Source: Phallusia mammillata (Eukaryota > Chordata > Ascidiacea > Phlebobranchia > Ascidiidae). Taken from it: a DNA stretch of 64,000 nt. This document shows, piece after piece, positions 1-11,330 of this stretch. How positions within the stretch are numbered: the stretch's first letter is position 1; the number at the start of each line of letters is the position of its first letter. Under the pieces are notes generated by a model, which had not been told where the DNA came from, did no database searches, and saw only the letters and a program-made list of their open reading frames with translations. The position numbers and the translations under genes were made by a program. The stretch spans positions 1 to 64,000 of the forward strand of contig QLIY01000680.1 of assembly GCA_003260075.1 (NCBI GenBank), given 5' to 3'.

Positions 1-20
1 TTCCTTTTATTTTCTGACGG

Positions 21-414
21 AATAAAACGTTTTATGTACGACCAATTGTAGTGGGTTCTGAAAAACCACAAACAGATGGGTAATTGGTTTGGGCAATTTT
101 TAGTCTTCTGTTAGCTTTAGGAGGTGGTGAAGTCTTGCTGCTTCAGGCGGGCTCGACGCGTCAGTGCTGATCAGGTGCTTTGCACTTTGCTTAGCGGTAA
201 CGTAGAGCTTTCGATGCGCAAGTACCATCGCCTCCTTATAAGCTAAGGGACCAGCTCCGTTCCTCTTGCACGAGAGAGGGCGCAGTGCTGGGGCTTTTTG
301 CTCTAGTGATGCGTAGAGGTAAACCGAAAAATTGCCACTTTTCAATCCTTTTGCCCAACTTCTGTTTGTGGTTTTTTAGAACCTACTGCAATTGGTCGTG
401 CATAAAACGTTTTA
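21..414. mobile_element. MITE-like element with long terminal inverted repeats
   Basis: The left arm (about 21-78) and right arm (about 357-414) are reverse complements of each other with only scattered mismatches. Both contain the block AATAAAACGTTTTAT at the outer end and AACCACAAACAGA at the inner end. The interior of about 280 bp is unrelated, relatively GC-rich and has no convincing protein. The arrangement is that of a non-autonomous DNA transposon or foldback element. I saw no clear target-site duplication, so the superfamily is not assigned. Confidence 0.75.
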
Positions 415-539
415 TTTCATCAAAAAATTAATGGAAACGAGACATGTATCCACGTTGCACAAGTGGCAGAGTAATGACGACGAGATGTCGCAGCTGCGCG
501 GGCGCGCACCCTTGCACGCACAACGCAAAACCGTCGCCA

Positions 540-1440
540 TCCCAATTCTTATTCGCGCCGGTATACTTAGTCACTACGATCTAATTGACAAGGAAGGCCA
601 CTATATGACTTACGGCGACCTCGCATAAGATTGAACTTCACCCCAACCAATCACGGATTCATTGAGTTTATTAGATTGGTTTCTGCCATCCCAGCGAATT
701 GGGATGTACGAGACAAACATGCCATCAAAGAAAACGTTCAGAAGACCCCATTTTGGTTAAACACAATCGCCAATTTTAGCGAGATAAAACAAGCCTACCT
801 ACACGTAACAGATTACACAACAGAATCACTCCTCCACCAACAGGAAATGTGGGAAAGTGATTTGGGTACGGAAACGAACATACCAAACTGGGGACACATA
901 TACATTAATAACTATATTTGTACGATAGAAACAAAATTAAGAGTCGTTCAAATGAAATTGAACTGAAGAGCCATCATAACTAATGAGAAATTATATACAG
1001 TTGGCATATTACCCTCACAACAGTGCGTTTTCTGTAAAGATTTTCCTGGAACCCTTTACATCTATTTTACTCATGCACTGTAACTGCAAAGTATTGGGAA
1101 AATGTTACTGCGTGGATTTCCAGCAAACTGTTAATTGATGTTAGACCTCGTGCTATCTTATGTTTATTTGGAACTGATGACCAAGAACTGTTACTGAACT
1201 GCATCCTTCTGTGTGCGCGATATATTATTTTTCAGAGCAAATACGCGCAAAGTAAACCAACTTTGCAAAGATTTATTTATTCCCTAAAACAGAATTCCTA
1301 CTTGCAATTAAAACCAACAAACGCCCTGAATTTTTACGTAAGTGGTCCGGCCTTAGATTGTCGCGTACTTGACTTAGCGTATTTCTTGTCTTGTACGTAT
1401 TCTTTCTCATTTTACTTGTTATCGTAATTTTAATAAAAAA
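540..1440 (+). mobile_element. 5'-truncated L1-like LINE, 3' end of the reverse-transcriptase ORF
   Basis: Reading across several frameshifts and stops, this stretch gives the C-terminal part of an L1-type ORF2. About 540-628 encodes DLIDKEGHYMTYGDL. About 634-963 contains SAIPANW and ends in a KLRVVQMKLN block. About 964-1070 contains RAIITNEKLY and a CVFCKDFP zinc-knuckle-like motif, and about 1081-1375 contains KYWENVTAWI. These match the conserved tail of fish and tunicate L1-like elements as I know them. The copy ends in an A-rich tail (1431-1440). The 18-bp sequence AACGCAAAACCGTCGCCA occurs perfectly at 522-539 and 1441-1458, a target-site duplication expected from target-primed reverse transcription. 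It is a dead, 5'-truncated insertion. Confidence 0.85.
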
Positions 1441-2545
1441 AACGCAAAACCGTCGCCACAACTAGACATTGTCCCCACACGACCGTCTAGTGAGCATTGG
1501 TCCTTTCGTTTGCGGCGTCATCGGTCAAAACGACTTAGCACCGAAGCACAAGTCGCGACCAAGGACGCCCAACAAACGGGAGAGTTCCTCGACGTCCGGC
1601 CTTGGTTTGAGCGCTGAACATCGGTGGAAGCAAAGGCTGGACGTCGAAGACCGCCTGCTAGCGCGAAACTTCGTGTTTGTGGGCTCACGACGGGTTAATT
1701 CCGAACAGCAATCTGATCGATTGCGGGTTTCGATTCGCAGCTTCCCACATCGAAAGAAGCATCAGACTCATCTTGTGAAAGAATCGGCTGCATGCCGAAC
1801 CCCTGCTGGAGCGACATTGTGTGTTTGTGGGTTCAACCTATCGTTGCGCAGTTTGTGTGCGCATAGAGTGAAGTTCTAATTATTAAAATGTAGTCCATCA
1901 GTTGTTAACTTTGAGCTGTTGTAAGATTATTGAAACACATGGTGTAATATTTTGGAATGATATGATAATGCATAAGATTTTGCAATGCTTAAGCGCGTCC
2001 TTCATTACCATATTTTGTGGAAATATTCTGTGCAACGGGGATTTTTTTGCGATCTCTCATCCGACGAATATGTGTGGAGGTGAAAAAAAATTGTCGATTA
2101 ATTTCGATCAGAGAAAATACTTTGTTCAATTTTGAGTTGTTTCCTAAGGTTGCTACTTTTTCTAAACGAGGTTTCGATTAAATAAATATTGTGAAAATGA
2201 CAAGTTGTCGCGATTTCTGTGTCAGACAGGCTAATATATTTTATTTCCCATAAGTTTGCAAATGCTTATGTAAGAAAATTAACCTATACAATTTAGACAA
2301 GGTTATTGCAAAATTTGTGATAAACTGATATCATTTAAAAACATGTATTTTCCATAGCTATTTTTAAGACTTTGGTGCAAAAAACTTTTGCTGAAAGCTG
2401 TAAGGAAGGAAACTAGTGCAATGAAAAGCTCCTGTACTAAATATTGATAAAAAATAATTATGGCTTTTAATTGGTTACTAATTTTTTTGCAATCCAATTA
2501 GTTCCAATCCATTTTGTTAGCCTCTGGGGCTTAGGAAATGTCATA
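1441..2545. other. Intergenic stretch upstream of the first gene
   Basis: The first 400 bp or so (1459-1880) are relatively GC-rich and open in one frame (1469-1879), but the translation is Arg/Ser-rich and matches no family I know. It is probably the older sequence into which the LINE inserted, since it continues the GC-rich sequence seen at 480-521. From 1900 to 2500 the sequence becomes AT-rich with no identifiable feature. The promoter of the downstream gene should lie in the last few hundred bases, but no TATA or initiator can be assigned. Confidence 0.4.
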
Positions 2546-3197
2546 ATGGGAGGGAAAACAAAGTACTATGGTTTTCCGTTTATTGACTTTCTTGACACTC
2601 CATTGAAAAAAGTATCAAGACGAGGAGAATGGTTTATCTTTTTGGGCAAAAAATTTGCTTGGCCAGCTGTAAAACTGGGAGCAGCTTTGGCAGTTGGTTG
2701 GGTTGGATTCGTGTACGTTCGAGATGCTATTCCACTGTATCACAATCATGTGATAAAACAGTCCATTGCGGACCGCGGTAAGTTAATTCCAGCAGAGTAT
2801 GGAAGTTGCCCACAAGTTTTTTGTTAAAAAGGTTGCATGCCATTTTTTTGGTTTGTACGTAAAAATTTTGCAGAAAAGGCATTTAATTGTCGTGCCTGCT
2901 TTGCGCCTGCTGAAATTGGTCTTGCACACAGGACATGGTGGTAGGTTGTTAACTGAAGTCGAGTTGTGCATAATAGTAATTATTAAAATCCCTGTGGTGC
3001 ATAATTTATATTTCCAAGATAGCTTTTGAGATCAATTAGCAAGTAAGAAATAAATTTAACCCTATAATTAGAAATTTGCATTTCTATTTTAACAATTTTT
3101 TATTGCAGAGAAGCGTCATATGGATTACATGGCCAACAATCCCAGATACAAAGAAGCTCTTTTAGAAGGTTACGAGCAACTTCGCCCACCGAACTAG
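2546..3197 (+). CDS. Small single-pass membrane protein, 106 aa, function unknown
   Basis: There are two coding exons, 2546-2777 and 3109-3197, with good splice signals (GCG|gtaagt and ttgcag|AG) and matching phase. ATG 2546 is the first methionine that keeps the hydrophobic core and sits in an open exon. The protein begins MGGKTKYYGFPF. It has one predicted membrane helix at about residues 38-58, preceded by Lys/Arg residues, and a polar charged tail ending EGYEQLRPPN. Size, basic N-terminus and single helix would suit a mitochondrial inner-membrane accessory subunit or assembly factor, but I do not recognise the family, so this is inference. The stop lies only 80 bp before the PARL start, with no AATAAA between, which suggests that the two genes are co-transcribed. 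There is no sign of breakage. Confidence 0.75.
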
Positions 3198-3277
3198 CGT
3201 TACACCAGAATTTTCAACAAAACTTTTCCAAAACAATTTTCCAAACTGTTTCATGTGTAAATTTAATCAACGGAAAT

Positions 3278-6200
3278 ATGTTTTTGGTTGGATGTCCCTT
3301 GACCCCAAAACGGATAGGCCATTTTCAAGAAACAAGTCGGAGTTTTCATGCTAATAGTGGTGAAGGTCCTGCAACTTCACAACATGTTCACCGAAACAAA
3401 AAGAGGAAAACAGATGACCATTCAGATCAAGGTCCCAACAAAATTGCACATCTTCTGAAGAATGGAGTGCTAACTGCTATGGTATAGAAATTTAACGTGC
3501 AGACTCTAAACCCTTAACATACTTAAATTGACTTTGTTGGTGTCTCTTTTGCAGTTTGTTGCTCTGTGCTTTGGGATTTCTGATATTGGACCCAAGTTTG
3601 ATTATTTTGCGAACCTGTTTTGGCAATATGAAAAAGCCATTGCTGACTCTCAAGTGAAGGTTTGTTTCTAAACCCAAAATGTGTACTTGGTGGTTTATGT
3701 ACTAGCTCAGGGGTAACCAAACTACAGCCTGTGTGCTGCATTCGGCCCTCAACAGTATTTAAATTGGTGGAGCCATTAACACAAGAACTCACAGTAGAAA
3801 AGTTTGCTGAATACTGATAGTTGGTGTAAAGAGCAATGTTATTTAAATTTACAGTGAGACTGGGGTGGTGTTAGGAACTAAATTGAACATAAACAACTGG
3901 ATTTTAGGTTGATTTTATTACTCTGAAACCTCAGACTATTCCTTATAGCGATAACCGTGAGGATTTTTCGCACTAATTGCATTAAAATATTTGTGTATGC
4001 AGCCTATTTAGCGAATCTGTTGTCTGTGTTCGTAGCTCTACCATTTGAATTGGTTCAATAAAACATATGTAACAATTTGCTTGTGAGGCATCTAAGGCAG
4101 TAAGGATTGTAATTACATTCTCTCTATTAATATGGTTGTGGCAGAACCATTTATAATTTATGCCGCAAAGGTGTATAAAAAAAACTGGGGTTAACAACCT
4201 GCAAAAACATGCACTATAACATTGCATAGATTATGTCCCATCACACAAAAATATGTTGACATTCAAAGTCACCATTTTGCACAAAACACTAAATTTGCAT
4301 GCTGCATTAAAAAGGTTGTTTTTGTGTCATGTTTTGTGTAGGTTAAAGGCAACATCAACATGTATGATTTGACAACTGCTATGATCATCGGGGCTAATGT
4401 CTTAATATACTTGTTATGGAAAGTAAAAGGATTGCAGACTGTGATGACAAGTTCCTTTTTAATAAACCCCACGATTGGTGAGATATATTTTAATTTGCTG
4501 CTGCACAACTAAAAATAGGCAAAAGTTTCACCCACAAAAAAGATATGACTTTTTCAGAGCACTGAAGTGAATACAACCAAGTTCTAAAAAACAACTAGTA
4601 TTTTGTCTAGTATCACACTTAAATGTGTTAAATAGGCAGTCTATTGAAATTGTAAAAAAATGATTTTCACCTGAAAATTTTACTAATAACTTTACACAAA
4701 TTTTGTTGAACAGGTCCCCGCGCTTTTGGAAGTTACGTTTTGTCTGCATTCAGTCACCAGGGATTTTTCCATCTTTTTGTGAACATGTATGTCTTCAACT
4801 CGTTCGCTAAAGCCTGGACAATGTATGCATACAGATACCAGCAGTCCAAACCAGAGGTACCTTGAAAGACTATTATAAACTTGTTATAATGATTATTGTG
4901 GAGCGAACATATCAAAAATACTTGTCAATGTATTCTGGGTGTTCGGACCCCGCACAAGGGTTGAATAAGTAAATACATATTTATATGTACTCAATTGCTA
5001 GAATTCTATACCCTCTGTTTATAGCACTTGCAATTGTTTTAGCAGTACCCCAAGAGATCTATGAGTCCAAAATATAAGGATTTTAAAACTAATGTACTTG
5101 GGGGTCTTGCAAAAGATTACAAGCTTTAATTGGTTGTAGTTGTAAACAAACTTATTTGGGACGAGTTTTGTCATGCTGTCCTGCAAAGTGTGTTGCAGAA
5201 TGAAAAAGTAGTTTGCAAAAGCGACACATGCTATAAAAGTTTGAGAATAACTGGTCGAAACAGTAACATATGCACAACACAAACGATGATTTATTTAGGG
5301 ATACATGAGCCCCAACAAGTTTTCAGCATTCTATCTAACTGCTGGGACAGTAGCAGGTCTTGCAAGCCACAGTGTCAAGATCTTGGGTGGAATGAAAATA
5401 CCATCACTTGGTGCTTCAGGTGTGTAAAGTTTGTCATTTTGTTGTTGATTACTTGAATATCGCTGCACAATATAAAACTGTTTGACGGTCAAACTTGTAA
5501 ATGTTGTAAGTATTCAAAAGGTCCACTTATCTGTGTTGTATTTTGTATGCATAATAAACTTTTGTTTTGTACAATTTATTGTTTAGTTCAGTAGATACCA
5601 ATGTGGCTGACACCAACAGTTTTCATTCAAAATGGCAGCACCATAGTAAACATAATATTTGCAGGTGCTGTCCTTGGGCTAGCAGCATACATATGTACAA
5701 AGTCACCAGACAGCAGACTTAGCATCGTATTTCTGCCCACTTGGTCCTTCACCGCTGCTTCAGGGCTTAAAGCAGTTCTGCTTTTCGATACCTTCGGTCT
5801 GTTGATTGGCTTTGCGACTGGATGGCGCTATTTCATTCTAGACCATGCTGGCCATTTAGGAGGTGTCCTGTATGGATTGTAAGTTTATTATTTGGGCCGG
5901 TTTTGTTACAAAAAGTCAATTGACAGTAACCAATAATGCTAACTGGTTTGCTGATCTCATAAAATTTCATGAGACAGTTCCATAGAGCCGGCTGAATCCC
6001 ACCACTGCAAATATGGCACCATAATTCTACTTTTGACAAATTATAAAATACACACCTGCAATGTCTAAAGTACAATACATGATAAGTCAGTTAAAATACT
6101 TGAAAACAACAACAATTGTATTGATGTAAAATGTTTAATAGTTATTCCTACTGTATCTTTATTGTCAATCACCACAAAAATGACGTTTAATGTTAAGCAC

Positions 6201-6314
6201 AAAATCATGTTTTGCAGGTGGTATGCCAAATTTGGTGAAGCCTTTTTGCATCGCTGGTCCAAGTGTGTTTCCAAACATTATTATTCAACTTTCGGTGGCA
6301 AACGACCAAGGTGA
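3278..6314 (+). CDS. PARL: PARL-type mitochondrial rhomboid protease, 339 aa
   Basis: Seven exons join in phase: 3278-3481, 3555-3659, 4342-4477, 4714-4856, 5299-5419, 5665-5878 and 6218-6314. All use GT-AG. Rhomboid features are clear. The HxxxN-type segment FSHQGFFHLFVNMYVF lies in exon 4. The nucleophile is in SLGASGAVLG (Ser236). The second dyad residue is in LDHAGHLGGVLYG (His300), followed by WYAKFGE. An N-terminal WQYE motif and the overall layout match animal PARL, an inner-mitochondrial-membrane protease that cleaves PINK1, PGAM5 and other targets within the membrane. The segment between WQYE and the first rhomboid helix is shorter than in human PARL, so one small exon could be missing. 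The basic N-terminus is compatible with a presequence. ATG 3278 was chosen because the other upstream ATG (3253) runs into an early stop. Confidence 0.93.
3707..3770. mobile_element. Possible end of a hAT-like element in a PARL intron
   Basis: The sequence beginning CAGGGGTAACCAAACTACAG followed by a CGGCCC block resembles one terminal inverted repeat of hAT-type non-autonomous elements, such as the element at 39472. The opposite end and a target duplication were not found, so this is a fragment at best. Confidence 0.35.
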
Positions 6315-6378
6315 TGACACTTCAGCAAAAATTCCGACTTGTTTCAAATGGTTTTTTGTTCACTTTGTTTCCATGGAT

Positions 6379-6441
6379 AATAAATACTACAAAGATATGT
6401 GATTTGCAGTGATTGTTGAGTTGTGACTATCTAGTAATAAA
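6379..6441 (+). promoter_or_regulatory. PARL polyadenylation signals
   Basis: Two AATAAA hexamers, at 6379-6384 and 6436-6441, lie 65 and 122 bp after the PARL stop codon. They are the first candidates on this strand and mark the likely 3' end of the PARL transcript. Confidence 0.6.
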
Positions 6442-6825
6442 AGACAGTCATAAAATATCAAATATACCATTTTAAGTAAAGCTAAACTGTTGCGTAGAAG
6501 TAAGTAGCTACTATTCATACAGTAATTCTGGGGATTTTTCAAATAGTTACTGACATGTTTAAACATATGAAGTCACACACAAAATAAACTTATTTGTGTT
6601 GAATAGAGTTTAATTGGCCACCCACCAAGAACGATCTTAAGGCCGGGGCCCACTATGTGATAAACAATAATTAATAACTTGCAGTGAAAGTTACTGTAAC
6701 AAAAGGTGCAATTGTGCCGAAAAGCCAACTTTTCAGACTTTTTTTGCTTAGTTTTAGTGGAAAAATTTGATAAATACCATATGGCCACTAGTTCGGAAAT
6801 AATAGTGTAGGAACTATATCACGCT

Positions 6826-6944
6826 GAAATGGGAAGCATGTGTTACATAAAGCTTCCTGGAAAGAAGGGTTTAAAACACGGTCGCTTAAGAAGAAATTAT
6901 CAGAGTGTCAAAAATTTTCCAACGAAAGTTTCAAGACAATCGAA
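6826..6944 (+). other. Candidate 5' untranslated exon of the 63-aa gene
   Basis: A strong donor (CGAA|gtaagt) at 6944/6945 precedes the acceptor at 7111-7113 by a 169-bp intron. Splicing to 7114 would put any upstream ATG (6826) out of frame with the downstream ATG, so this exon would be untranslated. The exon's 5' limit cannot be set from sequence. Confidence 0.35.
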
Positions 6945-7113
6945 GTAAGTATTAGGAAAAAATTGTTCTACATAAAGTTCTGACTTGGTGAAGTTTTATT
7001 TTTGTTGCTTAGTTTGTTTTCTTGGGACTTTTTTTGCAACAAACACATTTTCTTCTGCTATTAAGTAGAATAGACTAAATAATCGATTTACCTTAGCTAT
7101 AGCTGCTTTGCAG

Positions 7114-7721
7114 ATGGACAAGCTGACCGCTATTGTTTACGTTCTGGGACTTATTCTTCTCGTGGTACAAAAAAGCACGGCACTTGCGAGTTGGGTTGTG
7201 TGGTTCGTTATTGGACGAGGTGACAGCGAAGGTAATATAAATGTTTGCTTGAGTTTGACCAGAGCCACTTGGTACTGGTTTGTCATACTTTTTAATGTCC
7301 CCCTCACGGTACACGTCAAAGTATGTGTCCGGTTATTTTTTTGTGGTAAAGACGCCGCAGTTACCTTTTATTCCAATAATTTTCACAACAAACAGTTTCT
7401 TAAACTTTTCTGGCCTTAACTTCCCGTTTTAAAACAATTGCCGACTTTGCAAAAACGCATGTCAAACATGGTGCAATTTTAGTCTACAGTTTATAGGGAA
7501 CAAATCATGTAAATCAGTTTTCATTTGAAGACAAATGTCAAAATTCATGCAGTTCAATGTTAACGCCATGATTATAATGACTATAATGATTGCATTGAAA
7601 TAAATTCAGTTCATATTAAATTATTGATTGGTCACAACGTTCTTTAGTTACAGATCGCATAATTGAAGAAATGATGATGGACGGAATGAACGATAATATT
7701 GCAGAGAATCCATTCTTGTAA
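7114..7721 (+). CDS. Short hydrophobic (membrane or secreted) protein, 63 aa
   Basis: There are two coding exons, 7114-7231 and 7648-7721, with donor GAAG|gtaata and acceptor tttag. Phases match. The protein starts MDKLTAIVYVLGLILLVV. Its first hydrophobic stretch (about residues 4-18) could be a signal peptide or helix, a second lies at about 24-34 (SWVVWFVIG), and the tail is acidic and Met-rich, ending ENPFL. The ATG immediately follows ctttgcag, so the 5' untranslated region is either a cis-spliced exon (an exon ending at 6944 has a good gtaagt donor) or a trans-spliced leader. AATAAA at 7777-7782, 56 bp past the stop, supports a real short gene. I do not recognise the family. Confidence 0.6.
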
Positions 7722-7776
7722 AATTTATGAGTTTTGTGACTCGTCCAAGGAAATTTCCACGGCACAAAAAGTGACC

Positions 7777-7782
7777 AATAAA
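7777..7782 (+). promoter_or_regulatory. Polyadenylation signal of the 63-aa gene
   Basis: AATAAA lies 56 bp downstream of the TAA at 7719-7721, followed by an A-rich run. Confidence 0.55.
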
Positions 7783-7846
7783 AAAAAATTACCCTAAATT
7801 GGTTGAATTAAAATTTTCACTTTCTAATTCCGCCTTTGATACTTTG

Positions 7847-8283
7847 GAGTGTAAACATGGGGGCCGCCACGTAGGGGCAAGAGGGGGCACTTGACCCCCC
7901 CTGGAATTTTAAAGTACCGCAAAGTTACAACATTTTTTCGAAAAACGTGATGACTGAAAAACGATAATGCTCTAAAAGGGGAAGTTGAGATAGTCAAAGC
8001 AAATGGCTATAAACAAGCGACTTTAACGATTTCTGCACTGTTTACGTATCTGGTGTTGTTTTCATAGCCTCTGCTGTTTTTATGTTTTTTAAACGGACAA
8101 AATGGTTTATAGTTGCGTGGCTGTACGGGGACTTTTTCATCGTTCACGCAAATCTACTGCATATATTTTATGCCATGTGTATATAATTACTTGATATAGT
8201 TATCTATCCCTGCAAGTGTGTTTTTCTCAAAATTTGACCCCCGCTGGAAAAATTTCTGCCGGCGCCCATGAGTGTAAATATGG
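7847..8283. mobile_element. MITE-like element with GC-rich ends and target duplication
   Basis: The direct repeats GAGTGTAAACATGG (7847-7860) and GAGTGTAAATATGG (8270-8283) flank a segment of about 410 bp. Its ends are GC-rich and partly inverted: GGGGGCCGCC on the left, GGCGCCC on the right. A TTGACCCCC..CTGGAA motif occurs near both ends in the same orientation. No protein is encoded. A 9-11 bp target duplication would fit a Mutator-like element, but the superfamily is uncertain. Confidence 0.55.
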
Positions 8284-8490
8284 ATGTTTAGACGAAATCG
8301 GGTTTTTTCTGTAGATAATGTTTTGCTATAGGGACACTAGCTCAACAATAGGTCAATAAATGTTAGGTTTGGGAAATAGAAACAAAAAGGCCTATATTTA
8401 TAAACCATGAAAACCTTTAAATGTCTATTCCCTGCTATAGGGCAGATATAAAAGTTTCTCAAAGTCATTTTACAAAGAAATTTGATGTTC

Positions 8491-8607
8491 AATCAAACAA
8501 ATATTCAAACAAATAACGGGCTGGTGAACCAAAAAAAAAACTTGCCCCCCCCCCAATCAAACAAATATTCAAACAAATAACGGGCTGGTGAACCAAAAAA
8601 AACTTAT
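8491..8607. repeat. Duplicated segment around 10-C spacer
   Basis: Copy A (8491-8543) and copy B (8555-8607) are almost identical and are separated by C10 (8545-8554). The sequence before A and after B is unique, as if two overlapping contig ends were joined. Confidence 0.9.
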
Positions 8608-9436
8608 ATTATTTCGATGTGGCAAACTGAGATTGACGAATTTGTTTGCTGCAAATTACACCTTCAGAATTGTATTTGCTGTTAAATGATAGTGCTTTAA
8701 ACTCGTAAGCAAAAGCTAGGAACACGTTTCAGGCATATTTTTGAATCACGAACCAACAAACACATAATTTATCTTCATTAAAAAGGTTTACAAAAGTCTC
8801 CCAGCAAGCCCTGGCTACGTGAGCACAAAAGTATGACCAAATCCCATAGACAGGGGCCGCTTAATCGATGACAAAATACATTACTTTNTATTTGTGTATG
8901 TGCACATGCAAAACAAAATACAAGAAAAAAAATAGCTAATCGGTGCTCAAAACTCGTGCAAACAAAACGCAGTGACGTTTGTGATGAACTGTCTTGTACT
9001 TTAGTAGGCTATGTGCATTAGAAGCTCAACCAGCTCTGTAAGGCTGTTAACTGTAACCTAGTGTATTTCAACTAATGTGCCGCTGTACACAAGCACAAAA
9101 AGGTTACAAAATATTAAACGAAATTAACCTGCATGGAATTTTACTTGCCGATTTACAGCCGCCAAATTATGTACTAAAGCGCTGTGTGTAAGTCACAGGC
9201 ACTGCATGTAAAACATATTTTGCTTCAACTAATAGTCATTATAAAAAGCTTAGCGACTTACTGAAACAACATCATTAACATATCTAGAGCACAAAGTTTA
9301 TGCGATTGGTTTGCTAATATGCGAAGCGAAAATGATTCGAAACCTGTGTAACCGCAGCTGTTGTAACCGCAGACCAATGTACTTTATTAGCAATGCAAGA
9401 TTTTGCGCAGCGTTTTAATGCGTTGTTATTTCTAGG

Positions 9437-9477
9437 TCGAGACGGTGTTGGAACCCAAAACCTTTTGAACTTGTGAC
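9437..9477 (-). repeat. tRNA-derived SINE-like fragment
   Basis: Read on the minus strand, the segment contains a GGGTTCCAACACCGTCTCG block, like a tRNA T-arm with B-box, preceded by AAGGTTTT. It resembles the better preserved piece at 12994-13060. No full tRNA fold is evident, so it is a SINE remnant or tRNA pseudogene. Confidence 0.4.
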
Positions 9478-11087
9478 ATTTGTAAAAAACACTTGCAAAT
9501 TGTTAAGGAGCTAGCAATAAGGGTGGCTGTTCTGGTGGTTCCTTTGACAAGCATTCACACACGTCTCTATAGTTGAAAGTGTGTAAACGAGCTAAGCAGA
9601 TGGACATAGTTTCCGTAAGGGAAAGTTATCGTAGCATGAGTAATCACTGACAATACGCTGTCATGTTTTAGCGTACAGTATGTTCCTAATAAAATTAGTC
9701 CACAACATAACTTAACAACGCCCCAATAACCTAATCAGTTTCGTGGAAAACGAATGCTAATGTTTAACAAAACAATTTGCAATCTGCGCAAAACGTTAAA
9801 CTTGTTCTGAGAAAGTCAGATTTACATTAAACCTCATTTGCTCAGCTTAAATCAAACACCGCTAAATTTGTATACTGTAACTCTGAGTAGTTTCTGGACC
9901 GTATATTGGCGAACTTCCATTTTCAGATCGCGTTTTATGATCATGGTACAGAATAAAGGGAAATAATTGCAAAGAATGAGTTTTTATAAATAGTCAAAAA
10001 AAAATTCAACTTAATCAAAAAACGCGACCAATGGAAACAAGGACAAACTTTTCACTTTCTCATTTTAACTATTTAGTTCCCACACCATAAGCCTTAAAGC
10101 TCAACAAAGGGGTGCACGTTTAAGGGCCCGATAACACTTGTACGCTAGGAGGCAGTCTGGAACTGCAGATCAGTAAATATTCGGATTTCCATCGCAAATC
10201 GGAAAAGCATGGGTGTAAAAACTCGTAAAACCTTGGTCCAATCGTCAAAGTCTAACAAAGAAGTTGAGTCGCTTTTGTGAAAAAAATGCGCTTCAAGTCA
10301 ACTGAACCGTGAACTTTGTGTGTCATGTCACAACATTCCGAAGTGACAAATTGAGTTTGACGAATTCGTTTGCTGTGGATATTGCGAGTAAAATGTCTCC
10401 AAGGCAGCATGTAACCAGGGCAAATCATTCCTTACCTAAACCACCAATTAAACAAGTGCTTTACGCTATTTGTATGGGTTTCCGTATTCCATTAAGGTTT
10501 AAAGCCGGTTTACAAATGAGTTTTGCGCGTCTTGCATAAAAAAATACTTCTAACTTCACAGCATTTCTTAAATCAATTAAAAACATGCTTGAGTGCTTTA
10601 GGAACTGTCGCAAACTTAATTTAAAACTTACGCAAAACTGCATTCGTCGTTTACCAACAGTCGGTTTTCTTCGTAACCTGCCGCACTTAGGTTTTAGCCT
10701 GCCGCAGTTAGATCGTTGTAAGTCCCAAATTTGCGTTCGCACGCGAATACTTGCTGCTTGACTGAGTTTGGTCGAACCGCCACAAAGACTCTGAACACAC
10801 AAAGGAAAATTTAAAACTTGTGGAACAAACTCACCCTAAAACAAAATTGCAGTGATAATGTTGCAAAGGCGATTGTCGGTAATGCGCATACGCAGTAGGT
10901 GGTTAAAATGACAACTTTAGTAATAGATTAAAACCATAAACAGCCTGACTTAAACTGACGATCACTGTTTGCCTTTTTTAACTATAATACAGCAAAACCA
11001 ATTGACGATAAAATTCTTGCTTAAACAGAATCTGTCGGTTCAAATAAAGGATATATACTTCGCCTATGTGGCATCATCAGTTCCAGT

Positions 11088-11330
11088 AGGTGGTTGATAC
11101 GAATTAATACACAGGAAACATTAACTATCGTGGAAAATGGCAATTTTTTGGTATATGGAAAGGTATATGGAAAGCTTTACGTTGGTTGCCGTCTAAAAAT
11201 GCAGCCCCCCCCCCAGGTGGTTGATACGAATTAATACACAGGAAACATAAACTATCGTGGAAAATGGCAATTTTTTTGGTATATGGAAAGGTATATGGAA
11301 AGATTCACGTTGGTTGCAGTCTAAAAATGC
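11088..11330. repeat. Duplicated segment around 10-C spacer
   Basis: Copy A (about 11088-11203) and copy B (about 11215-11330) match except for a few substitutions and one indel. C10 at 11205-11214 separates them. Confidence 0.9.

Noticed and set aside
1469..1879. 136-codon open frame in a GC-rich patch
   Set aside because: Arg/Ser-rich translation with no motif. The patch is probably older repeat sequence split by the LINE insertion.
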